A stretch of DNA of 64,000 nucleotides from Isoetes taiwanensis (Eukaryota; Streptophyta; Lycopodiopsida; Isoetales; Isoetaceae), in contig JAJEKV010000095.1 in assembly GCA_021234155.1 (NCBI GenBank), positions 2,500,372 to 2,564,371 of the forward strand, in the 5' to 3' direction. Every line of letters starts with the position of its first letter. Position 1 is the first letter of the stretch. Below are positions 33,844 to 43,879 of the stretch, in pieces. The position numbers and the translations under genes were made by a program. The notes beneath the pieces are model-generated. The model searched no databases, had not been told where the DNA came from, and was given only the letters and a program-made list of their open reading frames with translations.

Positions 33844-35874
33844 CTAGTAACAGTGCCCAGCGTTGCTGGGCATAGCTAGAAACTGTGAATGACATACTGG
33901 AGCAATTGTTAAATGGATTCTTGTTTTTAAAATTGGATAATCAAGAGCATTCGACCACATTTCGCACTTCCCCTTATCTTTTCCGTTTTCCTTTTTTATT
34001 TTGCCTTTGTCTACTATTTTTTTTTTCCTATTTCCCCCTTGCCCCTTTTCCCTTTTTACATTTTTCAATTTACTTTTTTCTTTTTCCATTACTCCATTTC
34101 CTCTTTTTCTCTTTTTTGTTTCTGCTTCCCCATTTTTCCTTTTCTATTTTTCCCTTCCCTTTTCTTCAATTTGTGGTTGCCCTTTTTCCCTTTCCTTGTG
34201 CCCTTTCCCCCGTCTCTTTTTCCATTTCCCTCTTCCCCTTTTCCTCGTGCCCTTCTTTCTAAGTTTTCCTTTCTCGCTTTCCCCTTTCCTTTCCTTTTTT
34301 TCCTTTTCCTTTCCTTTCTCCCCACCTTTTCTTTTTCCCCTTTTTCCTTCCCCTTTTCCTCTTTTGCCCAAATTTCTTCACTCTTCCTTTTTTTTTAGTG
34401 CCCTTTTCCTTCCTTTTCCCCCCCTTTTTTTTTTCTTTTCCCTCTTTCCCTTTCCCTTTTTCCATGTCCATTTTTCCTTCGGTTTTCCCCTTTCCTCACC
34501 CTTTCCCTCTTCTCTTTTTTGCCATGTCCCTTTTCTCTTCTATTTTTTCATTCTCTTTTTTCGCTCCTCTTTTCCCCTTTCTTCACCTTTTTCCTCCTCC
34601 CCCTCCTTTTTCCTTTTTCCTTCTTTTTTTTTTTCTATTTTGCTCTTCCTTTTTATTCACCTCCCTTTCTATTTTTCCATTTTACCTCCTGTTTTTCCCT
34701 TTTGCCTTTTTCCATTTGCTTCCACTTTTTTCACATTTGCCTTTTCTATTTTCAACCTCCTTGTCTTTTTTTTTTTTTGAATTCCCTTTATTTCTCTTCC
34801 CTTTTTCAAAGTGTCCCTTTGCCCACCCTTTCCCTCTTTTCGTTTTCTAAGTAGTCTTTTTCTTTCCTTTCCTCCCTCATTTGTTCTTTTCTTTTTTTCC
34901 TTTCCCTTTCCTCCCTCCTTTCTCTTCCTTTTTTCCGCTTCTCTCCTTCGTTTCTCTTCCTCTTTTCCCCATGCCCTTTTTCCCTTTTGCCCCTCCCCTC
35001 GCTTTTTCCTTTTACCCTTTCCATCCCTTCTCTCCTCCCTTTTTCTCTTTCCTTTTTTTTCGTGTCCTTTTTTCCTTCCTTTTTTCTCCTTTCCCCACCT
35101 TTTTTCTCTCCTCCTTTCCCACTGTCCCTTTTCGCTCCCTCCTCCTCTCCCCTTTTTCCCTTTCCATTTTCCTTTTGCTTTTCCCTTTTCCTTTTCCCTT
35201 CCCTTCTCTCTACCCTTTTCCTCATCCCCTTTTTCCCTTCCCTTTTACTCCTGTCCTCACCCTTTCCCTCTTCTCCTTTTCATAGTGTCATTTTTTCCTT
35301 TATTTTCTCTCTTACTTTTCCTTTCTATTTTTTGTGCTATTTTCTATTTTCTTTTCCCTTTTATCCGTGCCTTTTTTGCCTTTATCTCCTCCCTTTTCCT
35401 CCTTTCCCCACCTTTTTACTCTTCCCCTTTCCCAGTGTACCTTTTCACTCCCTCCTCCTCCCCCTTTCTTTTACCTTTTCCTTTCCCTTTTCTTTCCTTT
35501 TCCCTTTTCCTTTTCCCTTCCCTTTTCTCTACCCTTTTCCTCATCCCCTTTTCAACTTCCCTTTTACTTCTATCCTCATCCTTTCCATCTTCTTCTTTTC
35601 ATAGTGTCCTTTTTTTCTTTATTTTCCTTTCCCTTTTTCGTGCTCTTTTCGCTTTCCTTTTTTCCTTTCTTTCTTTCCCTTTTACCCGTGCCTTTTTGCT
35701 TTTCACTTTGCCATTTTCTCCTCCCTTTTCATTTTCCCTTTCCTCTTCAGACATTAGAGCATGGCCAATCATGGTGGAGGGAAGTCGTGCGATAAATCTC
35801 GACCTCCGAATGCAATCGGATCATCTCAACCATCCAAATTAGGGTTTCAGTCATGACATACTTACGCTATAACA
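33844..35874 (-). mobile_element. Helitron with long polypyrimidine (+) tract; 5' end lost
   Basis: Read on the minus strand, the 3' end is the perfect hairpin GCCCAGCAACGCTGGGC followed by ACTGTTACTAG, the Helitron 3' signature (hairpin about 10 nt before CTRR); CTAG sits at 33,844-33,847 with T beyond. The interior is 1.8 kb of TTTTCCC-like DNA on the plus strand. The inner end (GACATTAGAGCATGGCCAAT near 35,752) matches the Helitron at 50,626-54,795. The expected terminal TATAATATAAGA is missing: the sequence breaks at ATAACA where the next Helitron begins. Confidence 0.75.
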
Positions 35875-37486
35875 TCTTCTTATATTATAAAATTATACCG
35901 TTTGTCCGTTGTGAACGGTCCCCTAAATCGGACGGTCGAGGATTTGATTGACCAATGGTGGAGATGATGTGTGCGTGTCTTCAACTAAAATTTCATCTTG
36001 ACTATGGCTTCAATATGAAAGGGAAAAGGAAAAAGGAAAGGGAAAAGGGAAAAGGAAAAGGGGAAGGGAAAAGGAAAAATGATGAAAGGGAAAAGGGAAA
36101 ACGGAAAAGGAAAAGGGAAAGGGAAAAGGAAAATGATGAAAGGAAAAAGGGAAAAAAGGAAAAGGAAAAAGCGATGAAAGCGAAAAACAAAAGGAAAGGG
36201 GAAGGAAAAAAGGAAAAAAGATGAAAGGAAAAGGGAAAAGAAAAAAAAGAAGGGAAAAAGAAAACGATGAAAGGGAAAAGGGAAACTAAAAGGGGAAGGG
36301 AAAAGGAAAAACGATGAAAGGGAAAGGGGAAAGGAAAAAGGAAGGAAAAGGAAAATGATGAAAGGGAAAAGGGAAGGAAAAGGAAAAAACGATGAAAGAG
36401 AAAAGGGAAAAGGGAAAGCGGAAAAGGGAAGGGAAAAGAAAAACGATGAAAGGGAAAAGGGAACGGAAAAGGGAAGGGAAAAGGAAAAACGATAAAAGGA
36501 AAAGGCAAGGGAAAAGGAAAAGGAAAAGGAAGGGAAGGGGAAGGGAAAAGGAAAAAAGCGATGAAAGGGAAAAGGAAAGGGAAAAGGAAAATGGAAAGGA
36601 AAAGGAAAAGGAAAGGAAAAACAAATGAAAGGGAAAAGGAAAAGAAAAAAACAATGAAAGGGAAAAGGGAAAAGGGAAAAGGAAAACGATGAAAGGGAAA
36701 AGGGAAAAAAAAAGGGAAGGAAAAGGAAAAAGATGAAAGGGAAAAGGGAAAACGGAAAAGGGAAAAGGGAAAAGGAAAAGGGGAAGGGAAAAAAAAAAAC
36801 GATGAAAGGGAAAAGGGAAAAGGGAAAAGGAAAAGGAAGGGAAAAGGAAAAAGATGAAAGGGAAAAGGGAAAAGGGAAAAGGGAAAAGGAAAAGGAAAAG
36901 GGAAGGAAAAGAAAAAAAGCGATGAAAGGGAAAAGAAAAAGGAAAGCGGAAAAGGGGAAGGGAAAAGGAAAAACGATGAAAGGGAAAAGGGGAAAGGAAA
37001 AGGGAAGGGAAAAGGACAAACGATGAAAGGGAAAAAGGAAAAGGAAGAGGGAAGGAAAAGGAAAAAAAAATATGAAAGGGAAAAAAAGGAAAAGGGAAAA
37101 GGAAAAGGGGAAGGGAAAAGGAAAAACGATGAAAGGGAAAAGGGAAAAGGAATAAAAGAAAGGTAAGAGGAAAAAGGAAAGGACGGAGAAAAGGAAAAAG
37201 GGAAAGATAAAAGGAAATAGAAAAAGGAATAGAATAGGTGAGGGGGAAAGGGAAAGGAAAAAGAGCACCGTGAGAAGGGTAAGAAGTAAAGGTGAGAAAA
37301 GGAGAAAAAGGGTAAGGGAAAATAAGAAAAGGTTGCAAAGTCTATGGGAAAAAGAAAAGTAAAAAGGAAAAGAGAGGGGGAAAAGGGAAAAATTATATTA
37401 GATTTTGAAAAAGAATCTGAGCTGAATAGGTTTTCGTCCACACAGATTCCCAACTTATGCCCAGCAACGCTGGGCACCATTACTAG
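35875..37486 (+). mobile_element. Helitron with homopurine minisatellite, plus orientation
   Basis: The 5' end is ACA|TCTTCTTATATTATA (35,875, or 35,878 if the inner TC is used). The 3' end is hairpin GCCCAGCAACGCTGGGC (37,460-37,476) then ACCATTACTAG, ending at 37,486. After a 120-bp conserved head (ACGGTCGAGGATTTGATTG), the body is AAAGGGAAAAGG repeats punctuated by GATGAAAG. Frames of Phe/Leu/Pro or Lys/Arg/Glu are composition artefacts. There is no RepHel protein, so it is non-autonomous. Confidence 0.8.
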
Positions 37487-37489
37487 TTA

Positions 37490-39391
37490 CTAGTAATGGT
37501 ACCCAGCCTTGCTGGGCATAAATTAGGAACCTTTAATTTCTTTCTTTTTTTATTCTCCCTTTTTTTTTTTCTAACCCCGTTCTCCCTCCCTTTGCCTTCC
37601 CTTTCCCCTTTCCCTTTTTTTCTTTCTCTTTTTCTTATCAGCTTTTTCCCTTCCTTTTTATCTTTCCCCGCTCTTCCCATTTTTCCACTACTCTCTTTCC
37701 CTTTCCTTTTCCCCTTCCTCTTCCTCTTCCTCTTCCTCTTCCTTTTCCTTTTCTCTTTCCCGTTTCTCATGCATATTTTTCGTTCTCTTTTGCTTACCTT
37801 TTCATGTGCCCTTTTCTTCCTTTCCCCACCCTCTTCCTCTTGATCACGTGCCATTTTCCCCATCTCTTTTCCCATTTCTCTCTCCTCTTTTCCTCATGCT
37901 CTTTTTGCTTTCCCTTCTCCTTTTTCCGCTTCCCTTTTCCTTTCAACTTTCCATTCCCTTTTCATACTTTCCCCACCCTTTTGCTTTGCGATGTTCCCTT
38001 TTTCCCTTTCCTTTCTCTTTCCCCTTCCTTTACATTTTTCCTTTCCCATCTTCTTCCCCCTTTTCCCCTTTCCACTTTCTCCTTTCTTGTTTCTTTTTTC
38101 TTTTCCCTTTCCCATACTCTTTTTCCCTTTCTTTCTTCTATTTCCTCACCCTTTCCCTCTTCCCTTTTTTCTCGTGCCCTTTTCTCCTTCCTCTTTTCCT
38201 ATTCCTTGCTCCCTACCCTTTGTCTATTCTAATTCCCCCCCACCTTTTTCCTCATTTTTCCATCCTTTCCCTCTTCCTTTTTCTCGATGCTCTTTTTGCT
38301 TTCCTTTTTCTCTTTCTTCACCCTTTCTCTTTTCCCCTTTTTTCACGCCCTTTCATTTTTTCTCTTTTTCTCGTTCCCTTTTCCCAAGTTCTCTTTTTCC
38401 CTTTTCCCCCTCTCTTTTCCTTTTTACTTTTCTTTTTCCCATAGACTTTGCAACCTTTTCTTATTTTCCCTTACCTTTTTCTCCTTTTCTCACCTTTACT
38501 TCTTACCCTTCTCGCGGTGCTCTTTTTCCGTTCCCTTTCCCCTCGCCTATTCTATTTTTTTTTATATTTTCTTTTATCTTTCCATTTTCCTTTTCTCCTT
38601 CTCTTTCCTTTTTCCTCTTACCTTTCCTTTATTCCTTTTCCTTTTTCCCTTTTCCCTTTTCCCTTTTTTCCTTTTTCCTTTCATCGTTTTTCCTTTTTCC
38701 TTCTCCTCTTCCTTTTCCTTTTCCCTTTTCCCTTTCATCGTTTTTTTTTTCCCTTCCCCTCTTCCTTTTCCCTTTCATCGTTTTTTCCTTTTCCCTTCCC
38801 CTCTTCCTTTTCCTTTTTCCCTTTTCCCTTTCATCGTTTTTCCTTTTCCTTTTCCCTTTTCCCTTTTCCTTTTCCCTTTTCCCTTTCATCATTTTTCCTT
38901 TTCCCCTTCCCCTTTTCCTTTTCCCTTTTCCCTTTTCCCTTTCATCATTTTTTCCTTTTCCTTCCCCTTTTCCTTTTCCCTTTTCCCTTTTCCCTTTCAT
39001 CGTTTTTCCTTTTCCCCGTCCCTTTTCCTTTTTCCCTTTTCCCTTTTCCTTTTCCGTTTCCATTTTCCCTTTTCCGTTTTCCCTTTTCCCTTTCATCTTT
39101 TTTCCTTTTCCTTCCCTTTTCCTTTTCCCTTTTCCTTTCATAGTTTTCCCTTTTCCCTTTCATCGTTTTTTCCTTTTCCTTCCCTTCCCCTTCCCCTTCC
39201 CCTTCCCTTTTCCTTTTCCTTTTTCCCTTTTCCCTTTTCCTTTTCCTTTTTTTCCTTTTCCTTTCATATTGAAGCCATAGTCAAGATGAAATTTTAGTTG
39301 AAGACGCGCACATCATCTCCACCATTGGTCAATCAAATCCTCGACCGTCCGGTTTAGGGTGCGGTCCATTACCTAACATTATAATATAAGA
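37490..39391 (-). mobile_element. Helitron with homopurine minisatellite, minus orientation
   Basis: On the minus strand it starts TCTTATATTATAATG at 39,391 and ends with hairpin CCCAGCAAGGCTGGG then TACCATTACTAG, with CTAG at 37,490-37,493. The head and the 3' 100 bp match the Helitron at 46,742-48,690 closely. It lies tail-to-tail with the preceding Helitron, separated by only TTA. Confidence 0.8.
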
Positions 39392-39419
39392 TTTTTTTTA
39401 TCAAAATTCCTTAATCGCC

Positions 39420-39946
39420 GTTGAACGATCGCCGGCTCGCTGGCGGTCAGCATCGCCACCGGGCGCTGCTGAACGACAAGAAATCAAGGCGGGCGCCAAA
39501 GCCGCCAGAAGCCGACAACCACGCAGTTAGAAAGGTGACAAATTATCGCCAAAGAACGCCGCTGGAATCCACGCTTTCACACGCAGGCCACGCGCTTCGC
39601 CGCTACGCTACCGGGTAACGCCACCGATCTGACATGATGACGTACTTTTCGCCGCTGGAACGACGCAGCCGCCGACCGGGCTACGCTTCAAATGGCCATA
39701 CGGGCGGCCACTCGGGTACAGCGCTGCTGGCTGGACCTTAATGTAATGCTAACGACGCTGGAACGACGCCATGTCGTTGCTAAGACGCTACGGTTGCGAC
39801 AGGAGAACTTAATTTCCATAAACGCCGCTTATCGACGCCCGAATAAATAGACGTTGCCATCGACGCTTTTGACGCCGATCATCGACGCAGTAAACGACGC
39901 CCGATCGCCGTAATAGACGTCGTAACAGGGCTTTGGTTTTGTAGTG
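39420..39946. repeat. CACTA right subterminal repeats and terminus
   Basis: GC-rich DNA with GACGCC / CGACGC / AACGACGCC motifs ends in GGTTTTGTAGTG, the inverted CACTACAA terminus, followed by CTT. The motif is related to but not the same as the ACGTCG form at the left end; one GACGTCG copy remains at 39,916. Confidence 0.5.
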
Positions 39947-40197
39947 CTTGAGGGCTCGAACATGATTTTTTCCACGCGATTCCGTATTGTGATATCTATC
40001 CGTATTGTGATATCTACTATTAATTGGTATATTTCAGAATTGTTCATTGAACATTTTTTTTCAAAATCTGGGTATTCTTATTATCATTATCTCTATTTAT
40101 GATAGGGATTACAAAAGCAAAGACTATAGAAGACAAAGATGCTCAAAAAAAATTCCATTGAATTTGCTGCGAGAGTACAATAATATCAGGAATATCT
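39947..40197. other. Right flank of the CACTA end
   Basis: No gene is seen. A short tandem repeat of CCGTATTGTGATATCTA lies at about 39,983-40,016. Confidence 0.4.
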
Positions 40198-42440
40198 GGC
40201 TTGCACCTCTTTCCATCTGAAAAAGGTAAACATGATTTGTCAATTTTTTGGATGAACATTAGGTCCAAATTTATTGCCAACAGCAATACCCTGTTGCTTG
40301 GGGAACATATTTCTTATCTTCTGCAGATTCTTTACAATCAAATGAACACGCAACTAAGCTACCAGAAAGAAAAAATGCCTCCGAATTGAGATAAACATTT
40401 GTATATATCTACCTGCAAAGTTGGAGAGATGATGACAAAAAGAAAGACGAGAGGAATCGCCCCAGAGAGGAAGCAAAAGTATTGTCGATTCGTATCAGTA
40501 GACTGGAAACTAACTGATACAGCATATGGAACCTTCAAAACACTTCAGCATTAGAGCAGGATGGCAAGTTTTCATCAACATTGCTGGTTGGATGTTGGAA
40601 AACACGGGAAAAAGGAAGGCAAAATCATGAATGTCCTCTTGAAGACAATAAATTACATTCAGATAAGGATCCAGCTGTTGTCCTAATTCATGAGGAATTG
40701 GTTCTAGAAGATTAGTGGTTTTCTTGTAAAACTTGTCAAGCCAAAGTTCTGGTACAGACTTTGGCTTTTGACCTTTCACAGCTTCTCCAAGTGGTGTCCT
40801 CAAATACTGATTTGTGAAGGATTGAATAGCCTGTATGTCATATCACCGGATTGCAAATTATAAAATGCCTTGGATAGATTAAATTTGTATCTAGTCTTAG
40901 AATCACAAAAACAGTTAGTATAAAAAGATATTCATGTCTAAACATATCAACAAGCATAAATGCTGACCTGAGTAGACTCTCTTATAGTATGCCTCATCTA
41001 CTTGTGCATATATTGAGTTCCGCTGCAAAACAAATATATGAAAAGTTAGTAAATAATAAGATGCAAGCATGAGATGATGCAACTAAAAATATACAATCCA
41101 CGCCCAATCTTTTTACAGGAAACAGGGATGTCTCGTCGTAGATTAAGGGGGCTAGGAGCTCCTACCACCAAAGGCTGCAGCAATGAAGCCTGGCTGCCCA
41201 AATTGGCAATTCAACTTAGTGCTTGTCCAACTGGATTCCAATTGAGATGTCTAGCTCAGTTACATCAATTAGAGAATAAACACAGAAAGTTTTCATAACC
41301 ATGCATTTGCAGAAGAGAGGACCATAAAGATAGACAAATATTTGTTGAGCAAATTTCGAACACATTCACATTGCAAGCAAACAAGATGAGCATAAACAAT
41401 ACCCAGCATTCCCACCAAGTACAAGGGGAAGTGGAAGCGGAAGGTGGATCAGCAACCAGTTTCAGCTAGAATAAAGAATTCCACTTCCATATAAAAGAAT
41501 GCTTACTGAAACATTTATGTTCTTGTTTGTCGATGTTTTCCTAATTTTGAAAGACAGATGCTCAGCCCTCAGCATGGAAAATTGCAATAGCTAGAAAATC
41601 ACCAGTGCAGTGTCCAGCAATAGTTGGCTAATGCCTAAAGTGTTCGAAAATGGATCGAAGGGATGATGACTGCATGCCCACAGCCAGTTGACTAGAGGTC
41701 TCTGATGTACATGAGTGGCCCTTTCATATGGTGCAACAAGCCCCCCAATAACTGATGCAAGTCCTGCTATAATATGCCTATGAGGATATAAAGGAAGTGC
41801 CTCTCTTCTCTGTCTCTATCACATAACTGCAGCCAGTTAGTTGCAGATAGTTGAGATTTTGTTAACATTATAATATCATATAACACTTTAACCTCAGATG
41901 CTCACCTGAGAGGAATAGGTGGGTTATCATGTTGTAGGACAAAAATGGCATCACTGCTTCCACAGCAGATATTCCCCGTCTATAAGAAGATCTTTCTCAA
42001 TGCCAGCCAGTGATAATATGTATCTGCCAAAACATAACAAACTATACAGTTAGTATCCCCACAGCATCATTTACAAAAATGAAAGGGAGATATTATGTTC
42101 AAGCAAGAAGCCAAAGGGACAAGAAGCACTAGTTGACTCAAATCAGTGGCTTTGAGCGGTGTTGTTTCTTTTTCAATCTATGCCTATGATGTTTTCTTTT
42201 GCCAACAAACTCAGAAACAATTTCACCAAGTCTCGCAAAAACCTCTCCTCATCCACCTGTAGCATAAAGCGCTCATTTTCAGAATAAAGCCACTCTTCTT
42301 CCTGGTCATCATAGATGTGCTAAGATTCGAGGACCATCTGACTCGCAAAGATCTACTTCTTTATATAGGGGGTACTTGGTTTCAGAATTGGTTCTAAATC
42401 TAAATCTAATCTGGTTCTTACCTGCTTAAACGGCTACAAT
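40198..42440 (-). pseudogene. Remnants of an unidentified multi-exon gene
   Basis: On the minus strand several pieces have plausible splice sites. Near 42,330-42,140: EEEWLYSENERFMLQVDEER, then after a frame change EIVSEFVGKRKHHRHRLKKK. At 42,025-41,908, between TTTGGCAG and AGGTGAGC: CCGSSDAIFVLQHDNPPIPL. Near 41,022-40,965: RNSIYAQVDEAYYKRVYS. At 40,830-40,510: RTPLGEAVKGQKPKSVPELW and TNLLEPIPHELGQQLDPYL. These look like exons of one conserved host protein, but I do not recognise it. No complete start or stop context is visible, so I call it a remnant; it could still be a real, partly annotated gene. Confidence 0.4.
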
Positions 42441-42841
42441 CTGTGATTCCGACCTCTCATCTAATTAGTGCATGCAATTTCGATCTGTGACAGGGCTTCA
42501 ATCTGTAGGTGAGACGAGCATTTCCGGCAGCGGCTTCAGTAAGCTTCGGTCTGTATTAGGTTAGGTTAAGGGACGGAAAAAATTCGTTCATAAGTTTTTG
42601 TTACAAAAAAACTAGAAAAAAAAAATATACGGCATAGTTTTAACACAAATACGATGTTTTTTGTAACGGTATTCCATTTTGTATACGGATTTTTTAACTA
42701 TGATGGATTTGCCGTTGTTGGTAACTATGCTGGATTTGCCGTTTTTTTTTTCGTACATCTCCATATTTCTTAGAATACATTTCTATTTCTCCTTGATATG
42801 AACTTAAGGAAAATCTTTGTTGGGATAAGTACTTTCACCCC
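42441..42841. other. Spacer between gene remnants
   Basis: No gene is recognised. A region near 42,600-42,740 has a repeated GATGGATTTGCCGTTGTTGG / TGCTGGATTTGCCGTTTTTT motif and A-rich runs. Confidence 0.35.
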
Positions 42842-43165
42842 TTGATCACCACAGTGTTAAATGAAATTATAGAGAGTATAAAACGCCTGTATGATTTATG
42901 TCTCAGAAACATGATTGTTTTTTATGCTCCACCATTTGGGTGCCTTCCATTACATACCCTGAATTCAAACCATAAAGATTGCAATATCGATACTGATAAT
43001 CTGACCATCATGCACAATCAACTGCTCAAATCAAGTCATGATCTAATAATGGGGACGAATTTGGGTGGAAGTTCCGCAATATCACAACAAAGATTTTTTT
43101 CCTTAAATTCATACCAAACTCCCAATTTGAGACAATTTTTAAACTTATCATTTGAGAAATGCTAG
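42842..43165 (+). pseudogene. GDSL esterase/lipase fragment
   Basis: The frame encodes ESIKRLYDLCLRNMIVFYAP, PFGCLPLHTLNSN and then DCNIDTDNLTIMHNQLLKS. This fits the middle of plant GDSL esterase/lipases, where 'I-x-x-L-Y-x-L-G-x-R-x-x-x-V ... P-P-L/F-G-C-L/x-P' is followed by 'C ... N ... H/F-N-x-x-L'. The family hydrolyses ester bonds in secreted lipids and cutin-like substrates. The N-terminal catalytic GDS block and the C-terminal DxxH are absent, and Cys replaces the usual Gly in LYDLG. It is a single broken exon. Confidence 0.6.
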
Positions 43166-43879
43166 AGCATATCCTAGTGACTTACCTCTTTAATAGTGTC
43201 GTTGTTTGCACCATAGTCATTCCCAGCCTCATATAATTGCAAGAAATTTTGCCAACGAATCCTTAGAATAATATGCAGTACTGGCTATGGGGGTTAGTTG
43301 TGAAACTTGCTAGGATAAAGGACTCAGACCATATGCCATGTCTAAAGCATAAGTAATGATTTATTACTTCATCAGCACTTAAAATTCTAGAAGCAGACAT
43401 GACTGCCTAAATTGCCCAAGGTTAAGGTCTAGAAGCAAGACACGACCATTTTGAACTCACATGGGTTGGTAATGCCCTATGTATACACAGAGCTAGAGTT
43501 ATGGAGAACTCAAAAGGAGAGAGAATATTAAAACTGTGTGTCTGCCATTTCTTGCCCTATTCTGACATTTAGAATTTTAAGTGATCTTGTTCATTTGTTT
43601 TTGAAATATATATGTGATCAATGCAAATGCTTCCGTCTAAAGCACAAGACTTGATGCACGACAGGACAATCTTAATTTGAACGGTTTCCTTTTTATTAAG
43701 ACGAGCATTCTCGAGAAACACAGTAGACATTAGTTCTATGTAGACATCTCCTAAGCGGAAACACACTATGTAGACATCTGATAAGTTTTATGTACACAGC
43801 TCTTCAACTGCAATGAAGAGGAACATGATATTAAATCGAAATTTATAAAATGTCTTTCTGCAACATATTGCCTCATCAT
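43166..43879. other. Unassigned sequence, no gene seen
   Basis: AT-rich DNA with no convincing ORF, RNA gene or repeat. A minus-strand frame at 43,766-43,569 has no recognisable domain. Confidence 0.35.

Larger units (their letters stand above)
2456..39946. mobile_element. Candidate giant composite CACTA (En/Spm) element
   Basis: The left end reads CTT|CACTACAAGGG (CACTA begins at 2,456). The right end reads TTTTGTAGTG|CTT (GTAGTG at 39,941-39,946). Eight terminal bases are inverted repeats (CACTACAA), and a 3-bp CTT flanks both sides; 3-bp duplications are normal for CACTA elements. Both termini adjoin dense ACGTCG/GACGCC subterminal repeats and a tnp2-type transposase lies inside. The length (about 37.5 kb) reflects nested material: satellites, a retroelement, and three Helitrons. 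A chance CTT match has odds of 1 in 64, and internal subterminal repeat blocks at 3.6, 10.3, 19.0 and 25.4 kb could instead mean several overlapping CACTA copies. Confidence 0.4.

Noticed and set aside
33885-39297. Many long open frames rich in Phe/Pro/Leu/Ser or Lys/Arg/Glu/Gly, some over 400 codons
   Set aside because: They follow the TTTTCCC / AAAAGGG composition of Helitron minisatellites, overlap one another in all frames and contain no domain.
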